In this document: in pieces, positions 12,701 to 24,426 of the stretch
Position numbering within the stretch: the first letter of the stretch is position 1
Layout of the letters: each line of letters starts with the position of its first letter
From: Lonicera japonica
Taxonomy: Eukaryota > Streptophyta > Magnoliopsida > Dipsacales > Caprifoliaceae
Direction of reading: 5' to 3'
Length of the DNA: 64,000 nucleotides
NCBI GenBank assembly: GCA_021464415.1
Contig: CM038469.1
Coordinates: 13,370,501-13,434,500, forward strand
Position numbers and translations under genes: made by a program
The notes under the pieces: model-generated
What the model saw: only the letters and a program-made list of their open reading frames with translations
Database searches by the model: none
Told to the model about the DNA's origin: nothing

Positions 12701-15700
12701 CGAAATTCAACCATCGGGAAAACGCAAAACAAGCGTTTTAGCAACCAAAGATCATTCAGAGCACCTGAATCGCATTGCAACCATGCAAGCAAACGTAGAT
12801 AGGTTAATAGGATGTGTGGAAAGAGTCTAAGCCATATAAATCTGCTTGGAACAAAAATTCACCACCCAAAGCGTCATTAAGGAAGTTAGTAGGCTAACAT
12901 GGTGGAATTGTTGGGTGTTTAGGTTACGGGTTCGTACATACAACATATTTCCAGGGTTCTTATTTTAATTTGTGTTTGAAATATTGGGCCCTTTGCATAA
13001 GTTGTAAAAACTTCTGTTAGCATCAAGGACCTTGTGCAGTTGCCCACTCTGCGTACTCTCAAGACCTGCCCGGCTTGGGAGGAGTAGATATGGAATTTGC
13101 TTGTTAAGGCATGTGGCTACTCAATTGCCGGTATAAAAGTCTTCAATTGGAACTTAATAATGACATACAAGGCTTTGTGGCTACTCAATTGCTGGTGTAA
13201 AAGTCTTTATCATGTTTGAGTCTATACTTTGCTGGCTTCTAACATGATTTGGCTCGAGTAGAAAAAGGATTAGATGGGGAAATCAACAAGTAAAATGAGG
13301 TAGAAAAACAGTTATAAATACACCCCCCCTACCCTTTTAATTTTCTTAATTTTGTTTGATTAGGGCAAAGTTCCTTAAAAACCTCCGCCTTCCTTGAAAT
13401 ATCGGCCGTCTATAGGAGCTGACTTGAAATGGTCCATCTGAGGCATATATATATATATATATATATTTACCAGTTTTTACTCTGCCTAATTAATGTAAGC
13501 TAAACTTTGACTGTTAACCTCCCATCATTGAAGATATTGGTGGGGGCTAACGATCCAAATTCATGCTAATGAACCCCACAGTAGCCAACTCGAACATAGA
13601 AACCTTATCCCACTTGCTTGAATTACTCTTTTTTCACATTGTATTTGTGGACAGGGAACACCGCGTTCAGCTGGAAAAGGAAAGTGTGTGAGGTTAGCCA
13701 TTTAAATTGCTTGAATTTACTCTGTTTAAAAATACTATATATTTATTTAACTATATCTATATATTGTTTTTATATTGCATGAAGTTGTCAGCTAGAAAAT
13801 ACTCCAAGTAATGGAATATGTGGTCCTGGGCAAGTCAAATCACCTGCTATGATTCAAGCAAAACATGTTCGATCGAGTTTAGGAACTGAATTGCCTAGCT
13901 TTTCAAAGTTGTTGGTTAGATCACATGTTGACAGCAATTCCATGGTAAGTACATTTTGCAACATGTTTTACTTGAATTCAGAAAAGAATAATAGATAAGT
14001 GAGGGGCAACTTTTCTAATGTCAACTCTTCGGATGCAGAGTATTCCAGCGTCATTCTGTAGATCACACCTTCCAATAAACGACAGTGTAGTTGTATTGGT
14101 AGATGAAAGTGAGGAACAATTTGAAGTCAAATACTTCCCCAAATGGACGGGACTGAGTGGTGGGTGGAGAAGATTTTCCCTCCAACACAAGTTGAGTGAA
14201 GGAGATGTTTTAGTCTTCCAATTAGTTGCACCCAACAAATTTAAGGTGACATTTTTATTTATGATGACTCATTTAACACGTCTAAATGACTAATTATGTC
14301 GAACAAGAAGTTTGATTAGCTATTGGTTCTAACATGGCTTCAAGAATGTGTTTGATAGAGAGGTTTTCGCATAATATAGTGAAATGCGTTATTAAAAGTT
14401 CCCTTTGATACATATTGTGCTCCCTTATATATATAGGTGTACATAATAAGGGCTAATGGTTCGTCTGAGATCGATGGTGCTCCTAGTCTTGTAGATTTGG
14501 ACGCACATGCAGAACATAATGAACCAGGTTTGTTTGGATTCTATTATTATTCGTTTTACTTTTCCGTAATGGTCTTTTTCATATTAACCACTGTTTGTTT
14601 TGTGGTTCTACAACAACAAAGCATAAAAAGTTGAAAATCCAATGGTGGTGGTGGAGCCACATTTAGTACAAGCGTTGCCAGCATACCCCGTAACATTTGA
14701 CAGAGACCTTCTATATAATCTATAGCATGCCTCGATATGTAAAACTGCGCTCTTAGAGCTGGCACATGTTAAGGACCCCACAGAAGGAAGGAATAAAACT
14801 CTGTATGAGTAGCACTGCATCAACACTAGAATTAATCCTTGTTGGGAAATTGACCAATTTCTGGGTTCTTAACAGTAGACTTGGCAAAGTCAGACATGAC
14901 ACGATAACGGGACACAACCCAACACAAAATTCTTAGTTAATTGGTGGACTCTCATCTGGTTTAGGTCATTATCGGGTGGACATGATAAGACGGTTTGATA
15001 CCGAATCATGTTCTTGTTTACTAGTCAAACACGGTAAGACCTGTTAAGAATAAGACCCATTAAGAACCCATTTGAAGCATATTTATTTTGTTTTTGAGTT
15101 GATCATGTTGAGTTATGGGGGTTTACTGAATCAACCCATTAGCTTAATGAGTGAAATGGGTCACGTTTGTGTATGATTTCTTTCACCTGTTTTGTTAACA
15201 AGTGGTGTACATGTTCAGTAGTTTCTCACCCGAACTTGATAAGACCTGACAACCGACACAATCTGTTACACGTGCCCTTAGGGCCACACAATAGCATGAC
15301 CCTCTTCTTCTTCTTCTTTTTTGAAGAAAAAACATGACCCTTTGTATATATATACACATACAATCACTCCATATGCGACTGAAAAAAGTTCTGAATTTCT
15401 AAATTTTGCATCCCACAGATGAAAATCTTGGTTCTGACAACAATGAGGACACACATACTACTGCTCTTAAGATGAAAAAGATGAAGTCTGTAAAGTCTTT
15501 CTCACAAACTGCAATCCAAAAGAAGAATAAGAAGGCACTACCAGAATCTGAAATTGACCACGAAGTTCGTGCAGAATTTTCGGAGTATTCAAATTCCTCA
15601 AAGCGCACAAATCCATGTAAAGGCCTCGAAACCTTAGAAGACTTCAACATTATGCTAAATGAATTGTGCGTGGAATATTCCGAACTCCAAGAAAATATGC

Positions 15701-16122
15701 GAAAAAAGTACTACGAGCTCTGTTGTAGTAAAAATGTCATTCTTCATGATGGTCTTCCCCCCAGCTTCAACAGTAAGCTGGTCGCTGGTATAATTGGTGA
15801 GACCGTAAATATTGCAGACGCAATAAAAGCTTGTAACTTTGCTACCTCTAAAGATGAACTTGAGCAATGGGAAAAGTCCTTGAAATCGTTCGAGCTTTTG
15901 GGAATGAATGTTGGGTTTTTGCTTGACCGGGTAAGTCAGCTTTTAAGGCTAGCGTCCGATTCCAATGGTGCCCCTTTTGAAGATGAGATAAAGAATCTTG
16001 AAGTTAAACGTGTAGAATTGAAAGAAGCTTATGAGAAGATTGGTGGTGATATTGAGAAACTGAAATCAAAAGCTGAGAGGCAGCATCTCAAGTTCCGGGA
16101 ACTGGTTAATGCTCCTTGGTAA
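9798..16122 (+). CDS. B3 domain-containing protein (At5g42700 / Os01g0234100-like), six exons
   Basis: My splice model is 9798-10022, 13655-13687, 13792-13944, 14039-14245, 14437-14527 and 15419-16122: 1413 nt, 470 residues, open throughout with GT-AG introns. Residues 1-86 are a Lys-rich, probably nuclear N-terminus. The B3 DNA-binding domain spans about 123-213, from FSKLLVRSHV through SIPASFCRSHLP, GLSGGWRRFSLQHKL and GDVLVFQLV to VYIIRANG. The C-terminal third holds the domain this subgroup shares (KYYELCCSKN, VAGIIGETVNIADAIKAC). B3 proteins bind DNA and act as nuclear transcription regulators; the target here is unknown. Exon 2 is only 33 nt. Its obvious donor (AG/GTTAGC at 13692) would bring an immediate stop, so I chose GTGAGG at 13688, which keeps the frame. 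Introns 1 and 5 hold repeats. The start is the first ATG of the open frame. I am sure of the family, moderately sure of exons 1-2. Confidence 0.85.
10748..12938. mobile_element. Probable solo LTR (Gypsy type) in intron 1 of the B3 gene
   Basis: Starts TGTGGCGTCCCG and ends GGGTTCGTACA, flanked on both sides by TACAA (10743-10747 and 12939-12943), as expected of a 5-bp target duplication around a TG...CA LTR. The start resembles other units in this window that open with TGTGACGCTCCG or TGTAACxCCC. Inside are a TAGTGTTCCCAC...GAAGATGAAGAA block (12090-12150), a CTCTCTCT tract (12291-12305) and a palindromic patch (12430-12462), the same order as in the LTR at 41287. Nothing coding is seen. The 2.2 kb length is long for one LTR and could include a smaller nested insertion. 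Confidence 0.6.
12430..12462. repeat. 12-bp perfect inverted repeat in the intronic LTR
   Basis: CACATCAATGCA (12430-12441) and TGCATTGATGTG (12451-12462) are exact reverse complements separated by 9 bases. GCATCGATGC, another palindrome, follows at about 12497. Confidence 0.9.
12939..13654. other. Distal part of B3 intron 1
   Basis: No exon recognised apart from the acceptor at 13654. A short direct duplication around GTGGCTACTCAATTG is present at about 13112-13150 and 13175-13210, and an (AT)n run at 13446-13467. Confidence 0.5.
14870..15300. repeat. Degenerate dispersed repeat in B3 intron 5
   Basis: Rich in GACATGACACGATAACGGG-like and GATAAGACCTG-like words that recur within the intron (14890-14930, 15030-15060, 15238-15260). 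Such words are common in plant MITE or SINE-like repeats, but I see no clear termini or target duplication. It is spliced out in the model. Confidence 0.35.
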
Positions 16123-17342
16123 TTAATAATTTATAGCATGTTAGCCTAGTTGTAATATAAAAAATTTTCTAAGTCTCTGGACTATGAAACAAGATGTAGG
16201 TTTATGAAGTTGAATTTGGGCACAAATCTTGCGGAATAATCAGTGTTGGAAAATGAATGGTGGAAATTGTTGCAATGAATTGTTATTTGGAGGATTTCTG
16301 ATGGTTTACTCCCTTTTTCCCATTTTCCTTTTGACGGGGGCAAAAAATTCTGAGGGTGTGCTTTAATGAGCTGCTTTTTTGGTGGTCGTTTGGTTGGAGT
16401 TTTCATTTATCCCTAAAATTCGAAATGGTAATTTTATATAGAAAGTTTGTGTTTCATGAAATTATGATTTAACTTCTTAACATGAATTATAAAAGACTTG
16501 TGATATGAATTTATCAATCTTTTATTTTAAGAACATAACAATAAATCGAACCAAACGAAAGGGTGGTGGGTGTGTGTTAATTTATATCTTTTAGTCTGAA
16601 TTTCATTTATATATCTCTTTTTTAACAAAAAAGCCAGATAAACTTTCAATGTTCTGTAAAGTGCCTTGCACTTTTATTGAGTATTGATAATCAGCAGTGG
16701 AGTCTGGATTAAAGGAAGTGAAATTATTGATTATTTTATAGAATAGACTTTTTTTACTTTCAACACCCTCTTTAATTCGAAATAAAAAATAGACTCCTAT
16801 CTAGTCGTTTGATACTACTCCCTAAATATTGATAGATTCATAACTCTGTTAAGCTTTTCTTTCAATTGCCTAAATTGTCCTCATTACTTTTTGACTCGAA
16901 TATATCAGCTTGATTTGGATTTGAACCCGAATAAATAAAATTCAATATATGTTATTGGACATATAGATAATGCCTAAGACTGACGCACTAGAGCCAACAA
17001 TTAACATTAGGCCCATTAAAGCCCAAAGTCACTTGCACCAACAGAAGCCTGTATTGTGGACTTACTCTCATTGCTTCTAAAGGATAACTAAGGCAATTTT
17101 TCACCATGCAAGACCCGAAAGAAATACTACACAATAATTCTAGAGGGGCATATTCCATTTAACATAAGAGAAAAAAATTGATATTCGTTAGAAGGTGGGA
17201 TCTACACAAAAATCAAATTTATCATAATCTATTATAATCAATGAGTAATTGCCAGATTGATATGTCACTATTCAATGTAAGATAACTATCCATGTAAAAG
17301 TACTCTAGTATCAATAATACTTAGATGAAAATTCGCCAAACT
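16123..17342. other. 3' region of the B3 gene and AT-rich spacer
   Basis: The first 200-300 bases after the stop at 16120-16122 are presumably the 3' untranslated region; an AATAAA lies much further on (about 16934) and is not diagnostic. No other gene or repeat could be supported. Confidence 0.4.
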
Positions 17343-17458
17343 TCATGATTTGAAGTTGATTGTAAGTTCAAATTTGAATTGCTCTATTCCCAGATTTTTG
17401 GAATTAGAAACTATTTTTGTTATAGCATGGAAATATTTGCTATTAAATTTAGTGGCAA

Positions 17459-17956
17459 CATTTTGGTCAACAACATCAGCTGCTTGAGAATCACCACTCG
17501 CATCTTTCGGCTTGGTCCAACCTAGACTAGAAGAATTTGGCCTAGACCCACTTCCTGAACTGGCACAGCCATCAGCCCCACCACTTGATCCTGATAAATT
17601 GAATTTCTTGTGTTCTTTCCTAATTGAAGGCAAGTTCAAAGGGGTGGAACAGATAGCTTCAGAACAGTTTTCTGTGAACCCTGAGATCGCGATAGTACCA
17701 CCATTCCACCACCTCCTTCACCTGCATGACTATGACGGCCACGGCCAGCTCCAGCCTGTCCATAAGGGCCTCCACTATAGGAGAACGATGAAAAATGAGA
17801 TTTCTGTCCATAAGAGTACTTGTTCAAATTACCAGACAAAAACTTAATTGTTTCCAACACTGCCATTATTGGCCATTGCAGAGTCCAAGCTTCAACCCTA
17901 AACAGTCTCACGGATTCTGTACCACAACGCATCAAACCCCTAATCACATTGTCCAA
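17459..17956 (-). pseudogene. Fragment of a plant BAT2 N-terminal-domain (MOS1-related) family gene
   Basis: Reading right to left on the minus strand, an open frame gives KFLSGNLNKYSYGQ, a Gly/Ser/His-rich stretch (QAGAGRGRHSHAGEGGGG), then MVVLSRSQGSQK and KLSVPPL before a stop near 17638. One base further the adjacent frame continues LNLPSIRKEHKKFNLSGSSG, then GSGSRPNSSSLGWTKPK. This order matches the N-terminus of plant proteins with a BAT2 N-terminal domain. A single-base loss in the C run near 17645 explains the frame change. Similarity stops near 17459 and upstream of about 17845, so only some 130 codons survive. Family assignment is from memory of conserved motifs. Full family members exceed 1000 residues, so this cannot be functional as seen. 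Confidence 0.55.
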
Positions 17957-20900
17957 TTATCTTCTCCACAAATCCACGTGCATTACTTCCTGATTGAAAG
18001 AATCAACGAGAATGTTAACTTGTACCTTTCGGGTACATGTTAACCGTTAAACATACTATAAATAAAAATAATAACCCTCCACGTGAAAATCCGACCACTG
18101 TTCAGTGTAGTAAAGTGGTATTATTTCTAGATAAGTAAACTTGTGACTGTCCGTACACGTCAAGCTCGTATGAATAAATATAATAAACATCAGTGTGAAA
18201 ACCTGTGCACTGTTTAATATGTATTAAAGATGATTTTTTTCTATAAATAGGTTTTAATATGACCATAAATCAAAACTTAGAAACTCACTGCCAGCCTAAT
18301 TAAGACAAAAAATAGCAATAATTACACTACGATCAATGATAATAAAATAAAAAAAAAATTATTTATACAGCTAAAAGAAGGCTAACAAACAATCAAGATT
18401 GGTTTATTTCATTAGGGTTTTAACGTATAATTGATTGAATTTATTGCAGGTAGAGGTAAATATTAGAAGATCAAGCTGAAATCAAAATGGGGTGTTACCT
18501 CTATTGTTGTAAGATACAGAACTTGCTAAATTGCGCCGTCGGAGGAAATGCAGTGAAAGACGAGGAAAAGTTTTTCCTTAAAAAGAGAAAAAAGGAGGGA
18601 GGAAAACATGGAGTTTCATCGTCTTCTGGTTTTCCGCCCCTATATTTTCATACTATTACACATTAACCCCTTCAGCTTATTTTACCTGTTTTTTGTTTTT
18701 GTTTTATCAGGCCGGGTCAGGTCGGCCCGGGAATATGGCCTTTTTATATTGGGCCATTCTAACATACTAGTCCAGCCCAATATGTTGGCTCTTGACTGTT
18801 TTGAGGAAAGTTTGGCGTCTTGCTCCAGTGATATTAGGAGTGTTTTCAGTTTCGATCGAGATACAAATTGGAGTACGTCATATCATCCTCAAACTTTATA
18901 ATTCGGTTTTGGTTTGGTTTGGTCTCATTTGGGTTTTTTTTTATGTTGCTAAAACTTTAGTTAAAAATTGAACTAAAAATAAAAAAACAACCAATAATAA
19001 AGAGCCATAATTTTTGATAAATACTAGATGGTATGCATGAGGATTGCACTAATATCTATCAACCTAATCAATGATAAATAATAGAGTACACTAAACCCCC
19101 TAATCTATCACCGTTTGGTACTTAACCTCCTAAATAATAGAGTTAATAGCTAAATTATTGATGTCAATTCCCCTTCCAATTCAAACCAATCAGAAATAAT
19201 AAAAACGTGTCTAAAAGAAACAAAGCAAAAGTAAAAGAAAGAAAAAAGGAAGAAGCAACAGCCACCAAAATTAGGGATAAATCATTGATGTTTGTTTTGC
19301 TCCTTTTTTCACTTGTAATGCCCAAAGAAAAATAAAATTATGTCAATATTGTAGTCATTTGGTCCTACATTTTTTAGATGTGTGGCATTAGCTAATAATA
19401 TATATTATGGAGAAAAGTGAGAAGAATTATGATTTTTCTCTTTCAAAGTTTCAAATGGTATAATTCAGGTAACCCAAACCCCAAACCCGAATCGACCTAA
19501 ATCAAAAGGTTTCGGTTTCGGTTTTTTATTTTGGTTTCGATTTTTTTGGGGTTCGAAAAATCTCAAATTACAATGGATAAGTGATATTGCATGAAACTAT
19601 TAGGTTCCATTTTATAGCAATATGAAAAATGAAAAAAATAATAATTAATTTAGGTGAGAAGATGAAAATTTAGTTAAGGGATGTTGTGAGATTAACTCTT
19701 GCTCTTTTTTCCATGAAATTTTTTTTTTCGGTGATATTGGAGAAATTTTTTCCACAAAATATTAAAAGAGGATAGATGACATATACTTACAAAAATGAGT
19801 ACGAGATGGAAAACAACTCACAATATGTCTCAACTTATTTTCCATATTCTTATCTAAATTAGTTGTTTTTATTTTTATTTTTCATGTTGCTATCAAATGA
19901 AACTTTAACAATAACATTTTGATACTACTCTAATCCATATTGTTCGAAAAAGATCTCTATATTTTAGAAGAAGGAAAAGAAAAACTCGCACAAAATAAGA
20001 GATGAAAATTCCTCTCATCTGGAGGTATTATTTGAGTTTATGGGGTTCAAGAACAATTATAGGCCCATCCCATATTGCACTTGAAGTTTAACGAGACACA
20101 AATTTCGTATCGCCAAGTTCGTATAACGTTTTTTTTTTTTTTTTTAGGACATCTTATTGGTATCTATTTATACCTAATTGTTAATGAACACCATCTTTCT
20201 CTTATTCTTAATTTTCTAAGATGGAAGGTTTTTTTTTTAATCATAAATAACTATTCCATGTCCATTTTGAATTAAGAATCGAAATATCCGAACTTAATAC
20301 AAAAATATACCGTTTTCATTCATTCAAATGAGTCAAACAATACATCATAATGCAAAAAATCAGAACAACCCTCGAGCCAAACAACATAATTGTCAACAAA
20401 TTGAGAATGTCTCCGTAGTTTATGAGCAACATAATTATCATCATGCTTACACTATGAAATACGTACATCTTCACACTGATGAAGCAATGATTTGACTTCT
20501 TGAACATTCCTACTGACTCTAAAATGTCTTCATTCCTTCTATTGAGCGCGTCTACAATTTTTCGGATATCGCCATTAAGAACTACAATATACAAAATTTA
20601 AAATCATACATATTCTTAATTTGAGACATAATTTTTCTTTTCATAAGCTACATTGAAGCTAGAAATAAGGGAAAATTTTGATTTGGCAGAGGGCATGGAC
20701 CATTCTTCACATGGTTAACATCTGTTTCAAAGTGACCAATTGGTTGGGAAACTGGGACCAAAGCTTACATGGCAGACAGATTTTTAAAAACATACATTTG
20801 TAGTTTAGTAATGGTTAGAAAACATAAGGCCCACTTGGGGCCCATCTCAATAATTTTTCCTTCTTGCATGTTCTCTCATGCAGAGGTTATTGAGGCCCAG

Positions 20901-22363
20901 TCCCATTGGTCCCCCACTAATAGAAGCCAGCTTCTTAGGCTCCTTTGAAGGCCCAGCCAGTAGATAATGACACATTCTTCTCGTTTCTTCACTTCCAGAT
21001 TCTTCATTTCAAGTTTGGGGAATGACGGATCCCGCGGCAAGCTCAGTTTCGCGATCAAATATTAGTTTTATATTTAATATGGTGTAAAGATATCTCGTAA
21101 AATAAGTAAATAAAAAAAGTTTGGCCGTGACACTCGTATATGAAATTATTGCACACTTCTTACAAATTTATTTATTAAATGTTTTTTTTTTCTTATATCA
21201 CATGTGTGATCTAAAAATTTGCATTCGCATTGGATCTACTATTTGTAAAATGATAGTGAATCCCAAAATATTAGAAATAAGTATGCTCTTTGTCAATTAC
21301 ACTCACAACATCAAACCTTTAACTTGATACTGTTTTACTTTAAAATGTTTTATATTAACACTTTGTGGTACTTTTCTTCTCACCGAATCGTTTGTAACAC
21401 TTTTTGAAGTACAAAAGTAGCAAAGTAAATGCATGTAGCCATACTTGGTTTTTTGTTTTTTATCTTATACAATAGCTATATCATTTGAAGAGTGTGATAT
21501 ATAACCCTAGTTGTTGGTATTAGCAATCTAATACTATGTTTTAACTCTCCAAAAATATTTACCGATGATAATGCGTGAAAATATTTTCTAACACTTACAT
21601 GGATTAATGATTCTTGGAATGCCAATAGACATAAACTTTTTATGCTCCGTCCTAATTTTTTCCCAAATAAGAGTATAATTTTTTTCTAAAGACATCAATT
21701 CATACACCAAGTAGTAAACATATTTTAATTCACCTCTATTATATTGAAATTATTGAATCCATTTCAAAGTACTAGTATTACAGCATGTTCACGAGACTTT
21801 TTAAAGGACTAAATTGTTAAATTTTTGTAGACGCACGTCACATTTTTTTGTTACAAGAGATTCTTCAAAACCACTCCAAAATTAAATAGCAACTTTTGGT
21901 TTTGGCTATTTAAATATGAAGAAAAAAGTTGACTCCTCAACTTGTTAGAAAATATAAATAATAATAAAATTTCATATGGATATTCAAGTGACATCAGGCT
22001 TTCGAACCCAGAATCTCTCGGATACACTCTTAAACCCGGTGACATCATTGATTTGTTTGAAATAACAGTGCCTGTTTTCAGTTTTGGGGAAAACAGTAGG
22101 TACTTTTGGATCATCATTTTGCTATATGCTTTAATTTGTGCATGCATATCCCTCGGCAATATCTGGCGTTGGTTGGTACATGTGACCCTTTGTAGGAATG
22201 ATAATGCTGACCATTGGTTTAGTTTTAAAATCCATGTGCTTGTCGGTGCTTATCTGGTGGAACAAATCAATAACACAAGGACCCAAAAATATTTGAAAAT
22301 TTTACTCACTATTTGAGTTTTACATTAACGTGAAGCACTTGTACTCACTTGAAAGAGTAAGAA
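17957..22363. other. Long AT-rich spacer without a supported gene
   Basis: Open stretches here are short, low in complexity and without recognisable domains. Poly-T and poly-A runs occur at about 19720, 20129-20145 and 21182-21190. A block of GGTTTCGGTTTCGG words lies near 19508-19560. No TE termini were identified. Confidence 0.5.

Positions 22364-22425
<62 letters not shown>
22364..22425. repeat. (AAT)n microsatellite, about 20 units
   Basis: Uninterrupted trinucleotide run of about 62 bp. Confidence 0.95.
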
Positions 22426-22427
<2 letters not shown>

Positions 22428-23253
22428 CAATTGAAAAGTATGTTTAAATGCATCTCTACTGTCTAGCACCTTTCTCTCTCCCAATTTCAGTTTATGTGTG
22501 GTTCTTTTGTTAAGAGCTTTTTGCTGAAGATTTAGCAACTTTTGTCAGATTGGAGGCCATAGTGAGGTGCTAGGGTTTCATAATATATATATACTTTTTT
22601 GATAGCACCCGATGAACAGTAACAGTGAACAATACACGTGAACAATAAATTGTGAATAGTTCAGGTGAATAATATTCGTGAAAAACTTTCTTGCAAGGTA
22701 GGGCTAGGATTTTGTGGTTTTAGAATAGAGTTTTGTGGTTTCATTTAGTCGTGGCAGAATTGTGGTGGTGATTTCTTGGCGGTGGTGGTGAACCGCTAGG
22801 GTTTCCCTCTAAGGATTTATTGCAGATGGCTAGGATTTTGTGGTGGAAGGCTAGGGCTTCATGGTGAAAGGCTAGAGTTTCCTAGTTGCTTTAATTCCAA
22901 GTTAAAACCATGTCACCCAAACGGTTAAACTATTAGTTAGTAGACCAAAAATGTATAGCATGCTCTTCAACAAAGATGGATCCCATCATCAGTTGAAATT
23001 GATTCAGAATGGAAAAATAGCAAACATATGAGAATATTTGGTCACAGAGATCTTCTATTTCACATAAATTCGTTGATTGTTCTGTACAAATTTAAGCCCC
23101 TACAGAGAAAAAGCTTTATCCCAGCAAATAGAAGATGCTCAGCTCTACACAACAAAGGGATTGGCATGCTTTTAGGAAGAACATAAAATAATAGAAAATC
23201 TAGCATGAACACATCAATCATTAGAAATTCATGAATTAGACTATAATTGTCTC
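22426..23253. other. Spacer with GTGAACAATA and GGCTAGGGTTT words
   Basis: No gene supported. Repeated short words (GTGAACAATA at 22625-22650; GGCTAGGATTTTGTGG and close variants at 22700-22880) look like the decayed end of a repeat or an untranslated region, but no boundary is clear. Confidence 0.35.
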
Positions 23254-23460
23254 CTTAATTTTTGGGCTTTTTTGAGTTTGTCCCTTATTATTAATAAGAA
23301 ACTCAAGATACAACCACCGACCCCCAACCTAATTTTACTAGTCCTTTGAGCTACCCATATACCATTTAACGGATGGTTAACTCCATCCATTTTTTTAACA
23401 TTTTTGACCATTTTACCCTTACCCATCTGCTAACAGACATACATAAAAAAAGGGTTAGGG

Positions 23461-24190
23461 TTTACTATTCATCTTCTTCTTTAAAGTTGAAATCCAAAAA
23501 TGAGTTTACTATTCATCTTCTTATTCAAAGATGAATCCAAAATCGTTTCCAACAAAAAACCCATTTTTATTCCCAATTTTCAAATAAAAATTGTTTCTAT
23601 TAATAAACCCATTTTCATACCCAATTTACAAATTCAAAATCGTTTACTATTCATCTTCTTCTTCAAAGTTGAAATCCAAGAATGGGTTTACTATTGATTT
23701 TCTTCTTCAAAGATGAATCCAAAATCATTTCTAGCAATAAACCCATTTTCATACCCAATTTTCAAAACCAAAATTGTTTATATTAGTAAACCCATTTTCA
23801 TACCTAATTTACAAATCCAAAATCGTTAACTATTCATCTTTTTTCTTTAAAGTTGAAATCCAAAAATGTGTTTTTACTATTCATCTTCTTCTTTAAAGAT
23901 GAATCCAAAATCATTTTTAACAATAAACCCAATTTTATACCCAATTTCTAAATCCTAAATTGTTTTTATTAGTAAACCCAATTTCATACCTAATTTACAA
24001 TTACAAAATCGTTTCTATCAATCTAAAATTGGTTTACTATTCATCTTCTTCTTCAAAGTTGAAATCCGAAAATGGGTTTACTATTCATCGTCTACTTCAA
24101 AACCCAATTTCGAATCTAAAATCATTTCCACCAATTAACCCATTTTGGCATCCAATTTTTAAATCCAAAATCGTTTATGTGAAAAAAAAT
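23461..24190. repeat. Tandem array of about four 185-bp units
   Basis: Units begin TTTACTATTCATCTTCTT at about 23461, 23644, 23828 and 24037. Each contains AAAGTTGAAATCCAAAAATG, a nested second TTTACTATTCATCTTC word, AATAAACCCATTTTCATACC twice and AATCGTTT near its end, so the units have internal sub-repeats. The chance open frames across it are not genes. Confidence 0.85.
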
Positions 24191-24213
24191 TCAAATGGAG
24201 AAAGTAGTTGAGT

Positions 24214-24232
24214 TTGAGAGAGAGAGAGAGAG
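24214..24232. repeat. (GA)n microsatellite
   Basis: Short GA run followed by further GAGAGAG at about 24255, within the right arm of the TIR element. Confidence 0.8.
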
Positions 24233-24426
24233 GGGTTAGATTTGTTGTAAGTTTAGAGAGAGAAAGTAATGATTAGGGTTTTTTTGAAGAAAACGATGAA
24301 TAATAATGGACAAAATAGTTAGAACAAAAAAAATTTGGATGGTGTCAAAAGATTAATAAAATAAAGAGGTATCTTGAGTTTTGTATTAATAATAGAGGAT
24401 AAATTCAAAAAATTCTTAATTTTTTG

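Larger units (their letters stand above)
23254..24426. mobile_element. Non-autonomous DNA transposon with long TIRs and internal tandem repeats
   Basis: The segment at about 23266-23310 (TTTTTTGAGTTTGTCCC, then TTATTATTAATAAGAAACTC) is matched in inverted orientation by about 24367-24412 with roughly 85 % identity by eye. Between them is an array of about four 185-210-bp units (from 23461). It has no open coding frame with known domains. Long TIRs around repetitive non-coding DNA fit a Mutator-like or similar non-autonomous element; I could not find a target duplication, so exact ends are approximate. Confidence 0.6.

Noticed and set aside
17512..17847. Plus-strand open frame over the BAT2-like fragment
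   Set aside because: It is the complement of the recognisable minus-strand sequence.
18608..18901. Hydrophobic 97-codon open frame
   Set aside because: No domain, no splice context, low-complexity flanks; likely chance.
22320..22538. Minus-strand poly-Tyr open frame
   Set aside because: Translation of the (AAT)n microsatellite.
23461..24190. Possible CRISPR-like array
   Set aside because: The units are contiguous tandem repeats with diverged sub-repeats, no unique spacers, and the genome is eukaryotic.
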